Part shown: positions 12,259 through 24,081 of the stretch, in pieces
How the letters are laid out: each line of letters starts with the position of its first letter
Numbering within the stretch: the stretch's first letter is position 1
Assembly: GCA_034620365.1 (NCBI GenBank)
Contig: JAQGEQ010000063.1
Coordinates: 1 to 64,000 of the forward strand
Origin: Pegea sp. RAD2-039
Lineage: Eukaryota; Chordata; Thaliacea; Salpida; Salpidae
Reading direction: 5' to 3'
DNA length: 64,000 bases
Program-made: the position numbers and the translations under genes
The notes under the pieces: model-generated
Database searches by the model: none
Seen by the model: only the letters and a program-made list of their open reading frames with translations
What the model was told of the DNA's origin: nothing

Positions 12259-14950
12259 ATGTCTTCTTTTCAAACTCCTAGACCTTTTGAAGTCAAACAT
12301 ATCTTACATAAAGATATCTTCCACCCTAATGGTGAAAGGTTGCTGGCATTTACTCAGGTACATAATTCAGAAATGTTTACTTGATTATTAAGTTGATAAA
12401 AATGAAATCTAAAAGTAAAAATTAACTTTTATTTACAAAATTGTTTTTAGGTTTCAAAAAGTGAACCTAGAAGCTTAAGTTTTATTAAAAAGGAGAATAT
12501 TCACTATCTTTGTTGTTCTGTAACAGTAAAAAGACCAATTAAAGCTTATATTAGCAGGTTAGTACTTTAAATTTGTTGATTTTCAATTTTAAGTCTTTTT
12601 TATGAATGGTTTGATTTGATTAAAAAGAAGAATTTCTAAAACATTTAGATTCAGAAATTTAACTTGTAACAATTTGTAACAATTTGAATCTTTATATTTT
12701 TGTGGAATTTCTATAAAAGTGCTTGAAATTCAATTCTTTTACAAAACTAATGTGTTTTTAAGTTTGTTGTTTACTTACTATACAAGGTTTCTTCAAAGTG
12801 TTTCTCGGTTAATTTTTATAAGATTTGGAAATAAATTATGCAAATTAAAAGATCAATGATTTGATCTTCATATTCTTCTTCAAATTTTTAATTTCAGCAA
12901 ACTTTCCGTTTCATTAAATTTTTCTAATTTTTTCCACTTTTTAAAAGCTTGAATTTCAAATCTTCTTCAGATACAGAAGACCTGATAAAGGAGACGGTTA
13001 TGAAGAGAGACGAAAATGGCCACTTGAAAATCTGGCCGTGAGTTATACAAAATAATAGAGATTTTCTTTAATGACCTATATTTAAATTATTCATAAATCT
13101 TCAAAATTTTCAAAAATATTTATTCTGCAACGAATTCCTTGAAATAAATCAATAAAAATTTGTTTTTGTCAAAAAGTTTGATGTAATTGAAATGAAATAA
13201 ATGATGTAATCGCAATTCCATTTCCACCTCTTTAAAAGCCTTCAATTTATAAAGCTTCTAATTTAATTGTTTTTTGGCATAATATTTTCTACTAAAAACA
13301 ATTCTTATCTGTTTGACGTCGATTTTTTTCTAAATAAATCTTCTAAAAGCTTTTTGATGTCGATTTTCTTGAATATTTGTAATTTTATGGCAAAAATTCT
13401 CTGAAAAAAGTAAATTTTCCCGAATTTAATTAAATAATTTTAAAACTGATAAATTTTTAGAGTTTTTTTATTAAATAATTTGGTTAAAATTAAAATAAAT
13501 CAGTTTGGAAACACTAAATTTCGGGTTTTTTCTCGAATTTTTTGATAAAAGTCAAAATTCAAATTTTTACAAATAATTTCATCAAAAAAACTGAAATTTT
13601 TTAAAATTTAAAATTTAAAAGAAATTTTTTCTTCAGTTTTAAGACTTCATTAAAAGTTTTAATTTTTTCATCTCAAAATCTTCTAAATGATCTTTTTATT
13701 TATCTTTTTTCTATTTTTAACTTTTTATTTGAATATTTGGAAAATTATTTTCAGTTTTCTTCGTTTTGCTGCAATATTAAAAATATCCGATAAAAATTTG
13801 TTGGAAAATTCGATTTTCTATTTTTACATTTTCACATATTTTAGTTTAAAATTTACAAAAAATTCTTTTTTATCCAAATTTTTTAAGATTAAAAACATTT
13901 TAAAAACTGGAAAATAGAAAATAGCGGAAAAAAAAAGATTAATCGAAAAGAAAAATTCGTTGTAGAAAATAATTGATTTATTTTTTAACCGTATCTTTAA
14001 AAAAAACCTTTTATTTTAATTTTATAAAATTTCCAAATTTCACTTCCGGGAAATTCCCTTTTTCGAAACTTTAAAAATCAAATTTATAAATCCTGCAATT
14101 TGATTGGTTGAATCAATCATCTGAAGCTAATTATTCTTCATTTATTTGACAGAAAGTGGACGGATTAGAAAACTCGACAAGTTGTTTATCATTTGAACTT
14201 CATTTTGATAAGATGTTTCGATTTGAAGCACTTCAACATGAAGATAAAGAAGATTTCCTCGAAAATTTGGCGCAAATTTGTAATAAACATTTACATAATA
14301 ATCCAATCCCAATATTTGAAAATATTTCTACAAAAGTAAAAAAGAACTTACCTTCTGTTTCAGGTATTTTTAACAATATGAATTTGTGATTGTTAATTTT
14401 GTTTTTATCTTTTAATTTCACCTTAAAAAGATTCAAAAGTTTTGATTCATCTTCAATTTGATCTCTTCCGAAAAACCTCCAGTTTTTCCAACCAACAAAT
14501 TTTAATAATTTAAACTTCTTGAAAAACTGTCAGCGAAAAATTCCAACTTGAAAACAAAGAAAAGGGTTTCCAAACACAAAATTTCTAATAATCAGTTTTT
14601 ATCAAAATAATGATTCCAATTAAAATTTAAAACTTTCACAGAATGATACTTTTACAGAAAATATCGATTTCTTAGAATTTATCTCTATTCAAAATTTATT
14701 ATTAAATTTACAAATTTGTATTTGGTAACATTGCTCAAAACAAATAAACAAAAAGTCATCTTTGGAAAATCAAAACAAACAAATTTGTTTACATCCAGAT
14801 ATTCGTAATCAGATGAATCGCAACATCCGGGACGTTCAGGAACGAGATCACAAACTATCAGAGCTTGAATCAAAAACTTCAGATATGGCAGAAAGCGCTC
14901 GATCATTTAGTGAAACTGCGCGCGATTTAGCTAATCATTACCGCAAGTAA
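12259..14950 (+). CDS. STXBP6: Amisyn (syntaxin-binding protein 6)
   Basis: Five exons: 12259-12357, 12451-12557, 12971-13037, 14153-14363, 14799-14950, giving 211 residues (human amisyn 210). Residues ~10-125 are the Sec3/amisyn N-terminal PH-like domain that binds phosphoinositides (KHILHKDIFHPNGERLL, CCSVTVKRPIKAYIS, RPDKGDGYEERRKWPLENLA). Residues ~160-211 are a C-terminal R-SNARE motif (NIRDVQERDHKLSELESK), with the zero-layer Arg in ERD. Amisyn forms SNARE complexes with syntaxin-1 and SNAP-25 and restrains exocytosis; it has no membrane anchor, and none is seen here. The SNARE end separates it from the exocyst subunit EXOC1, which shares the N-terminal domain. Introns are 93-1,115 bp, AT-rich and without tandem repeats, unlike most neighbours. 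Confidence 0.92.
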
Positions 14951-17398
14951 CATCTTCATCTTTTAATCTTAAAAATAATTGAAAAAAAACTTGTTATGCA
15001 ATGCTCTTCAAAATTCTTGTTTCCCGCCCTTTTCAGCCAATCAGCAAGCTTCTTTGTTAGCTTGGTGGTTTCATTTGTAAGAACAAAAACAAGAAGAATT
15101 CATTTGTATATTTTGTAAATAGAGATTTTGAAAACTGTTTTTGTTCTTTTTCTTCTATAAATATATTTTCTCTCAATAAAAATTGTAAAATTATTTTGGG
15201 GAAAAATTTTTTAATTTTTTTATTATTTCCGAAAACTTTTCTTTTTAACGATTTGAAACAAGCTAACATATGTTTCAAAATATTTATAAAATCATCTGTC
15301 TACAAAACGTCTATTTACAAAACTTCGTATTTCAAATCAACAATTTTAAAAATAAAATTTTAATTTATTAAAAAGATGAATTTTTTCAACTAAAATTTTT
15401 TTTGTGACAAAATATTAATAAGTAAAATCAATAATAACTTTTTAGTGTCAATTTAAAATGAAAAATTACCTTTTAGTGAACTACAAGTTAAATTTTTGTC
15501 AATTTTTTTTTATGCTTTTCACATCGAATTAAAACTTTCATAAAAATTTTCTGTAAAAAGCTTCAAAAAATATATTTAAAAAAAAAAACAAATTAATTTG
15601 CGATTAAAAAACATTTATCAAACAAGAAGTTGAAATTACATTTTAATAAACAAATTTCTTATTATTTCAAATAAATCTTAAGATGTCATGACGTCATCAG
15701 ATCTCTAACATCTTTAAATCAACAAATCTGAAAATGAATCTTTGAATTTTTATGATTTTAAAACAGCTAGAAGCTTTTCTATTCGATTTACAAACAAACA
15801 ATTTTTAGTAAAAAAGGTTTTTTTGATCAGAACAATCTTTGAAAATGTATTTCCAGTCCTAATTTTACTTCCTAATTTTTAAAGAAGTGTATATCTTTTT
15901 ATTTAAATAATTAATTTAAGAAATTGTCATGTTACTATATCGTTTTTAGACGAATACTTTTCACATTTCTGTTTTTAAATTGATTATTTAAAATGGAAAG
16001 ATATTTTTTCTTTAAAACTTTACTAGCTTAGGAAATATCAATATTAATCGTGTTTAAATTTAAAATTATTTTCGTTAAATAATTTAACAATTCTATTTAT
16101 AAATTACAAATTGTTTACATTTATTATTTTTTAAACTACTTTAAGTAAAATTAAGAAGATTTAGTAATTAAATTAAACTACAAAATTATTCAAATTGGAA
16201 ATTTTATTAAATTAATTTGGTTGAATTTATTGATTTTCAGCATTTTTCTTATCTATGTTTCACATTTGTTTAATTTTTTTGTACTTTTTACGAATATACG
16301 ATTTGCTAAACAATAAATAAATTATTTTATTTTATTTTTCATGTTTTAACTTCCAATAATTTCTTTTTATTTATGACTAATTGATCTTATTTTTAAATAA
16401 TTAGTTTTGGGTGCGATTTATTAAGAGGAAAAACTATTTTAAGATAATCTTTTGGAAGATATCTTCAGTTTATTTTAAATTAGTAAACTTTTTTTCACCA
16501 AATATTCTTGAAAATGTTTTTCTATTTTAATTTTATATAATTTTTTTACAACATTTTAATAATTTAAACTTTTTATTTCTTTTAAATAAAACTAAATTTT
16601 GAGTAATAGAAAAAATAAACAGTTTAAAAATCACTAAATTTTTTAAACAGTTTCAGACTTTTAAGTCTCTTTAAAAAGACTTTTTATAAATTTTTCAAAA
16701 GATATGAACAAAATATTTGAAGCAGGCAACTTTTTATGTTTTTATCTTGAAAATTAGATATTATAATTATCAATAATTAATTCTATACCTCCAAAAATGT
16801 CCTTTATTTAATCCTAAAGCTGTTTATTTAACAAAATTTTAATTCGTTTAAAAGAATAAAGTTTTTTGAAATATCTATCTATGGATTTAAAAGATTATTT
16901 TAACTTTATTTGACTTTAGAGGTTTTGAACTCTAAAAACTAAAAGGAAAATGTTTAAAGCATTTCAGAAAAGAAAATCTAATTTTCTTTTTAAGTCTATT
17001 TATATTAAACATTAAAATTAGATTATTATTATCAATCTTAATAATTATAATTTGCAAATCACAACAAATTCGATTTTTAACAAATTAAAAAACTAAATAT
17101 TAAAAAAAGGAAAAAAAATACTAAAAGTTTGTTTCAAATCACAAAATATTAATTTTTATTGTAAATAATGCAATAATATAAACAATTTAAAAAACTTTTA
17201 TTAAAACATTTCTAAATAATCCTAAATAGTGACACTAAATTAATTATCAATAAAATTAAAGAAATTTAAAAAAATAATGATTGGAAACACTGTACAAGTC
17301 ATCTAAAGCAAGCAGTAGTGATTCAGATATGGCTATGAAATCTAAAAATCAGGTAAAGTAGTAGGTAGCAAATATACATGATGACTGATCTACAAGAT
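14951..17398. other. AT-rich intergenic region
   Basis: Sequence between STXBP6 and the THEG-like gene. A polyadenylation-like AATAAA (ctctcaataaaaattg) lies near 15175, which could end the STXBP6 transcript. One TGACGTCA palindrome is at 15689-15696. No convincing exon is present; the 73-codon minus frame at 15057-15278 is low complexity. Confidence 0.6.
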
Positions 17399-18513
17399 CT
17401 AAGAGGTCCTCCTGGGTGGAGGTAGACTCAACTGAGACACTCTTGTGGATGCAGAAGCTGTTTTAGCGGCTGATGAAACCTTGTAACCATCGTAACCTTC
17501 ATCAAGTTCTATCCTTGATTTAGCTTTTGCTAAATGTTCCAGTCTCGGAGTGGTCTGTGAAGACATCTTTAAGATTAGGATGAAGATTTGTTTGGAGGTT
17601 GAACCTGAAATTTTGAAGCTTGTCGGGGAATCACCCAGATTACATCGCGATGAATCCTGTTGTTAGTATCTGAAGTCTTAGGTCTTGAGAGATACTCTAA
17701 TCTTGATGATGCGTTATGTTTAAGAGCAGAAACACTTACATCCGGGATCTGATCCCAGATCTTCATCTTCCGTTTTTTACTCTCAGATAATCTCTCAATT
17801 CGTTTTGAAGCTTCATAATTCGCTGTTTTTTTATCGACGTGAACAAAGAAGTAATTATTCGGAATATATTTGGAATGAAAGCTTTTCGGTTTTGACAACT
17901 TTGTCAAATAATTATTTGATTCTGGAAACTTTTGTGCCGCTTCACTGACTTTCCATTCAGCGGAAAACCGGTCTGGCGTGAAGTCACGTGGGATTTGTTT
18001 TGGTTTGCTGAGATGAAGTGTTCTTGGAGGTAGTTCTGGTGGAAAAGTTTTAATTTTTTTAGGTTTTTGTGGAAGAAATTGGATTAAAAATATCTGATGG
18101 AATTTTTTTTAGTTAATTTTGTGATAAAAAAACTTTAAAAAATATTTTAAAATAGAAATTTACATCAAATCATGAAAAAAAAAAAAAATAAACTTTCAGA
18201 AGTTTCTAAAATAAAAAATTAGAAAAATAATAAATTTTAAAACCAAAAAATCTTGAAACAAACGAACTGTAGTTATTTGAAGGTCTCAGAGGTGGTTCTT
18301 TATCAACCCAATAAACAGATCTTCTATCTATGATATGTTTTGATGAAAGTTGTTTTGGTTTTGCCAGAAAATTTATTCGTTTTCTGGAATAACTCGAAAC
18401 TTCTAGAAAAAAATTAAATTCAAAAAATTATTTCATTTAAAAGATAAACAGATGAATAAACAGATGACAAAATCTCAAAACTTACCTCTGGAGTTAGAAT
18501 GTCTTTCAGACAT
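17399..18513 (-). CDS. THEG-repeat sperm microtubule-associated protein-like
   Basis: Four exons: 18486-18513, 18260-18402, 17605-18093, 17399-17566, giving 275 residues. The protein is a series of THEG-type repeats, in which a short helix is followed by L(A/S)xPK: RINFLAKPKQLSSKHI, LHLSKPKQIPRDF, KLSKPKSFHSKYIP, RIERLSESKKRK, SSRLEYLSRPKTSD, PRLEHLAKAKSRIE, STRVSQLSLPPPRR. This is the family of THEG/SPMAP2, testis proteins linked to sperm microtubules. The last intron (17567-17604) would be only 38 nt but keeps frame and joins two repeats cleanly. The donor of exon 2 (gtttca at 18259) is weak, so that boundary is uncertain. The family is firm; the one-to-one orthologue is not. Confidence 0.75.
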
Positions 18514-20056
18514 CTTCTTACAGATCTTCTTCTTCTAATTTCTATTAGATTAAAATTTAAAAGTAATATTTCCAATTTTCTGTTATAAAATATAAAACAA
18601 TTTAATATAATTTTATAAAATGTTTTCAAAATTGTTTATAGTTAAAAAATTTACTATTTTTTATTTAAAAGATGTTTTTGTTCTTTTAGAAAGAGTTTTA
18701 AATCAATTATTTTTATTTTTCTACTTTTTTTAACATTTAATTAATTACTGATAATAATTTTCCTCAAAATATTTTCAAGAAAATTTAATAAATTTCTAAA
18801 TTCAACTTTTATGGTTACATAAAACTACAAATTATAATTATGATTGATTTCTAAACATAATTATGTATAATTAACGTATAATTTGATTATTTGCAACAAA
18901 TTTCTGTATTTTTAACTTTCTTTTTCAAAAAATAAATGATTAACTGAAGAAATTGTTCTTTACATGTGAGGCCTTAGTTACGAGTTTCTGTTTATAGGGT
19001 TAATTTGCTCTTTTTTCAATTAAAAATAAAAACTCTATTGAATATTAGATCCAAAATTCTACATTTAATTTTTAAAAATATAGAAATAAAAGTCCTAAAT
19101 TTAAAAAGTAATTTTTAAAATTTATTTTTCCAATAATTTGTCAATCTACTATATATTGATTTTTATCTGTATTTAATAATTTATTCATACATTCAGTTTT
19201 TAATTAATAAAAAATAAATTCTTTGTTTAAATTAATCGAAATTTATAGTTTTTTTTAAAACTAATCCATTAAATTCGTTTATTCGTGGCAACATTTGAAT
19301 ATTATTTCAAATTTATGCTTTTCAACCTCAGAATTTCGTATAAACAACAAATTTTAAGAATTTAAAAACTAATAGAATAATGAACTTAAAGTTTTTAATT
19401 TATACTTACATATTTCACTAAAGTTTTTTTTTCTCCAATTTAATCTTTTTAATGTAGTTATATGTCATATTTTTAACAAATACATTTCAAAACTTGTACT
19501 ATTTGATATAATATTGATTGATTTGTCAAAAACTTTTATAACTATTAAATTTTTCTACATTCAGTTTTATTTTAATTTTAATAATTTATTTTATCAGTAA
19601 TTTCTTATCAGTTTTATTTAACAAATATCCTATAATTTCATCATATAATTATTATATAAAGATACCTAAATATTCAAAAGCCATTTTATTTAAAATAAAT
19701 TGAAGACTGAAGTAATAATGAAATAAAAAATAGATTAAATCATAAATATATTTTATTAAACATTTTCAAAACTTTTACATTTAATAATTCCCGATTAATT
19801 TTCTCAAAATTCTAGAATTCAAATTTTTTTATTCTTAATAAAAGATTTCTAACGAAGAATTTTATTTGCTATCCTTAACATATAATAAAATGTTTAAAAT
19901 TATCTTTTAATAAAACGTTTGATGCATAAAATAAACATTTAAATATCTTTTAAATCTTTAAAAAATTTATTTCAAATAGTTTTGTTTGATAGAAACACTA
20001 AAAAGACATTTTCAAAAATTAAGTATTTTTTTTTACTTCAGATATTTAGATCCAAA
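18514..20056. other. AT-rich divergent intergenic region
   Basis: About 1.5 kb between the divergent THEG-like and FAM187-like genes. It holds no recognisable exon. An acceptor-like tttttttacttcag ends at 20041, 16 bases upstream of the FAM187-like ATG, suggesting a non-coding 5' exon somewhere in this stretch. Confidence 0.5.
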
Positions 20057-23000
20057 ATGTTTTTTTCAAAACAACAAATTTCATTTTTACTTTATTTAAT
20101 TTCCCATTTATTTTGTTGGAAAAAAGTTTTGAGTGATATTCATCAAATTGATGTATTCGAAAAAACTTCTATCAAAATCTCTTGTACCACTTCGTCTAAA
20201 GATTTCAAATTTGCATATTTTCGCGATAAGAGATCTTATGGAAGTCAAAATATGATGCAAGTTGATATGTGGACTTATAGTGCAGATGCTGATGACCAAA
20301 AAAGAAATTATATCGGATTTAGCGCAGCAAAAAAAGTATCTAAAAAATTGACTAAAACAACTTTAAAAAAAATTTTTGTTTATTTAATTATTATTAATTT
20401 GATTTCGACAATTTCTACAAAATAAACTTTTAAATTCCTTTTTAGCAACAGAATTCTTACGAAGACAATAGCGTTGTTGGTGTTGGAGGTAATGTTGGAC
20501 CTGGTATAAAATGTCATTTTCCTTTTAGACGTGTATTCGATGATGGAAAGACAGAATATCATTATTCTTGTACAAGATCAGGAAGAACAGATGGAACTTG
20601 TTGGTTGGTTTCTTATGATTTAGAAAATAGTTTTGAAGATTCAAACACTGTCTGCGCATACGCTTTGATTCGCGCGCTGAACGATCTAATTTTTATATCC
20701 ATTAGTAACACAACTAAGTGACCTGGGACAGTAACAGGTCAACGGATCTTAGGATTTCTGTTTGGGTCTTTTTAGTGTCCCAATTAATGAGATATAAAAA
20801 TTAGAATCAAATTTTTTGATCTTCATCACTTGATCTTCATCACTTGATTTTTATCACTTGACCTTCATCACTTGATCTTCATCACTTAATCCTCATCACT
20901 TGATCCTCATCACTTGATCTTCATCACTTGATCCTCATCACTTGATTTTCATTTGACATCACTTGATCCATCACTCATCTTGATCTTTATCACTTGATCT
21001 TCATCACTTGATCTTCATCACTTGATCTTCATCACTTGATCTTCATCACTTGATCTTCATCACTTGATCTTCATCACCTTGATCTTCATCATCACTTGAT
21101 CCTTATCACTTGATCTTCATCACTTGATTTTCATCACTTGATCTTCATCACTTGATCTTCATCACTTGATCTTCATCACTTGATCTTCATCACTTGCTCT
21201 TCATCACTTGATCTTCATCACTTGATCTTCATCACTTGATCTTCATCACTTGATCTTCATCACTTGATCTTCATCACTTGATCCTCATCACTTCATCACT
21301 TGATCATCACTTGATCCTCATCACTTGATCCTCATCATTGATCTTCATCACTTGATCTTCATCATCTTGATCCTCATCACTTGATCCTCATCACTTGATC
21401 CTCATCACTTGATCCTCATCACTTGATCTTCATCACTTGATCTTCATCACTTGATCCTCATCCTCATCACTTGATCCTCATCACTTGATCTTCATCACTT
21501 GATCTTCATCACTTGATCTTCATCTAATATCTCAAATAATTTTAGGTGTTCTCCATCAGAAGAACCAGAAAAAGATAAAAAATATATTTTCTGCCCATGT
21601 GCAGCCAACAAACCAGGGTACAGGGTCCTTACCAACGGTGGACCATCAGTTGGAAGTTGGTGTCATTTCCCGTTTGAATATGAAGGTCCGAGACACATTT
21701 TTTCATCAAACCTCATCAAACCAATTACAATCCAGGAAAAGTCAGAAGATCGTGTATCACCGACGGGAACAAAGATAATAAATGTTGGTGTGTCACTGAT
21801 GGCGAGAGATTAAATGAAGATGGAAATAATTGGGGCTTTTGTCCTTGTGCCTCGACTACTATTAAAGGGTTTTGGGGATTATGGACTGATTGGAGTGAAT
21901 GTGGACGAGGTGGGGTCTCTTATAGGTTCAGACCCTGTAAAAAACCCCTGACGGTATTTAAGGTTCAACATCCAAAAGAATTTGAATTAAAAGTTCGTTT
22001 TTAGCTCAGTTATCTACCTAAAGGAAGTTCCCTTTGGTGTATCGGAGATAAATTTGAATTGAAACTTTGTGATGAAGATGTTAAAGTAAGTGTTTGCTGA
22101 TTGGTTGATTTGGAGTTTATAGTTTTGTGTCCTTAGATGCGAGCTTCTGTTTCTAATAAAAGTGAATTGATAATCACAAAACTAAATTCATCAAATTCAG
22201 GATATTATCAGTGTCTCAGTGAACATATCGAAAGGTTCGATAGAAGAGTCTTTTAAAGATCTATAAATCTGTTCTTAATCCTTAGAGGCTGGAAGTACAA
22301 TCATAAACATCCGATTGTGATTACTAAAGTTCTTCTCAATGTTGCTCTACACTCTCAAACCAAATTCATCAACAAAAACCATAAAAATTTGAATTCGTCA
22401 AGTCATGAACTAATGTGGTCGTGGTCTAAGTGGTCCACATGTGATAGATGTGGACAGCTTAGAGGCGAACAAACCCGTCTAGGTCGGTTTCAAATGTCCT
22501 TGACGTCATCAAAATATTCATTTTTTTGATTAAGGCTTCTGTTATGCTAATTTAAAGAAAGATAATTTGAGGTACAGATCGGTGCCTTGTGGGTCTTCTC
22601 ATCTCAAATGGAAGCACGCTGTTCGCGCATTTAACTTCATAGAAGTTAGAAGTTGTCACGTGGGTTGCCCTAAGAAAGATGTTTGGAGCTATTTCTCTGT
22701 TAAACAAGGTGACATCTTCTAACACCTTGACTTGTAAAAACTCCTCGACCACTAACACCAAGTCAATAATAACTTTTCTTACAAACAAATGTTGTGCTTG
22801 GTGGTTGAAGGTGCTGAAGACTCACTTGCTTCTAGCATCTTGACTTGTAAAAACTCCTCGACCAACAACACCAAGTCAATAATAACTTTTCTTACAAACA
22901 AATCTTGTGTTTGGTGGTTTAAGGTGCTGAAGACTCACTTGCTTCTAGCACCTTGACTTGTAAAAACTCCTCGACCACCACCAAGTCAATAATAATTTGT

Positions 23001-24036
23001 CTTACAAACAAATCTTGTGTTTGGTGGTTGAAGGTGCTGAAGACTCACTTGCTTCTAGCATCTTGACATGTAAAAACTCCTCGACCACCACCAAGTCAAT
23101 AATAATTTGTCTTACAAACAAATCTTGTGTTTGGTGGTTGAAGGTGCTGAAGACTCACTTGCTTCTAGCATCTTGACTTGTAAAAACTTCTCGACCACCA
23201 ACACCACGTCAATAATAACTTGTCTTACAAACAAATCTTGTGTTTGGTGGTTGAAGGTGCTGAAGACTCACTTGCTTCTAGCATCTTGACTTGTAAAAAC
23301 TCCTCGACCAACAACACCAAGTCAATAATAACTTGTCTTACAAACAAATCTTGTGTTTGGTGGTTGAATGTGCTGAAGACTCACTTGCTTCTAGCACCTT
23401 GACTTGTAATAACTCCTCGACCACCAACACCAAGTCAATAATAACTTGTCTTACAAACAAATCTTGTGCTTGGTGGTTGAAGGTGCTGAAGACTCGCTTG
23501 TTTCTGTGACAGGTTTACCTGACTACGAGGCCAACTTGGTTGCTAGGAAAGTTATCGAAGCGGATATCAACAAACAAGTGTATTTGGATTGTATTCGGGG
23601 AAACCCCGCCTTACCACTGTCATGGACTTATTTGAAAAACGGCAAACGCTACCCCCTATACAGATACCCAACAAAACTCTCAAGACTTCATTACAAGATC
23701 ACTACAAACGGCTCTCTTCAATTATCGCGTCTTCAGGTGGCTTCTATCATATGATGACGTCATAGTAACGACGCGATATTTCAGTTTAGCGATGAGGGAG
23801 TCTTTAACTGTCACGTGAACTTGTCGCTGACGTCATCTTATAGTTTGATAGTAAGAGATGAGATTCTAGAGATGCTGATTGCGAGAACGCGATATATTTT
23901 TTATTTGATGTTATTTGGTTTGGTTTTGACTTTAATTCGAACTTTTCAAAAAACTAAAAATGAAATCGGCGAAAAGAAAAAGAAAGATGAACTGAAGAAG
24001 GAAGATTTGAAGAAAGATGAGGATAAAAAAGAATAA
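20057..24036 (+). CDS. FAM187-like receptor: FN2-FN2-TSP1-Ig-CDRCG-Ig-TM
   Basis: Ten exons: 20057-20335, 20446-20603, 21546-21685, 21736-21953, 22005-22085, 22137-22234, 22286-22482, 22535-22708, 23513-23736, 23785-24036, giving 606 residues. Order: signal peptide (MFFSKQQISFLLYLISHLF); a first region; two fibronectin type II modules (CHFPF...CW|CSPSEEPEKD, and CHFPFEYEGKVRRSC with CWCVTDGE); a TSP1-like start (WGLWTDWSECGRGG); an Ig fold (LIITKLNSSNSGYYQC); then CDRCGQLRGEQTRLGFCY to VRSCHVGC, which matches the signature core of FAM187A/B; a second Ig fold (LPLSWTYLKNGKRYPLY to FSDEGVFNC); a transmembrane helix (YIFYLMLFGLVLTLI); and a Lys/Glu/Asp tail. FAM187 proteins are poorly characterised Ig membrane proteins. 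The FN2 modules are not part of the FAM187 proteins I know. The stop codon sits in AATAAA. Confidence 0.82.
20686..20804 (+). repeat. Inverted repeat with nested hairpin inside intron 2
   Basis: A perfect 14-bp inverted repeat (CTAATTTTTATATC at 20686-20699 and its reverse complement at 20791-20804), extendable inward by CATTA/TAATG with one bulge. Inside lies a second hairpin, TGACCTG...CAGGTCA, with a 9-nt loop. It sits between the donor at 20604 and the 14-bp array of the FAM187-like gene. It could be a relic foldback element or a structured RNA; no target-site duplication was established. Confidence 0.6.
20815..21530 (+). repeat. 14-bp minisatellite in FAM187-like intron 2
   Basis: About 50 copies of atcttcatcacttg (14 bp) inside the 942-bp intron 20604-21545. 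This is the same unit as in the TEC kinase intron at 35.2-36.5 kb, but on the opposite chromosomal strand. In both cases the transcript carries atcttcatcacttg, which has no AG. Confidence 0.93.
22709..23512 (+). repeat. 113-bp satellite filling a FAM187-like intron
   Basis: An 804-bp intron made of about seven copies of a 113-bp unit running from just after the donor (gtgacatcttctaacacc) to the acceptor (cttgtttctgtgacag). Each unit contains an acceptor-like cacttgcttctag followed 11 nt later by a donor-like gtaaaaac. The same unit fills two ARID2 introns on the other strand, in the same orientation relative to transcription. Confidence 0.95.
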
Positions 24037-24081
24037 AATTCAGCTTCTAGAGATCAATTTGAAGATGAAGTCTTTAAAATC

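Noticed and set aside
12259..14950. Exocyst subunit EXOC1/Sec3
   Set aside because: The N-terminal domain is shared, but the protein is only 211 residues and ends in an R-SNARE motif, which identifies amisyn.
20604..20720. Continuation of the second FAM187-like exon to the stop near 20720
   Set aside because: Reading through gives CWLVSYD and a non-FN2 tail. Splicing at 20604 restores the CWC and distal Cys of the FN2 fold in the correct phase.
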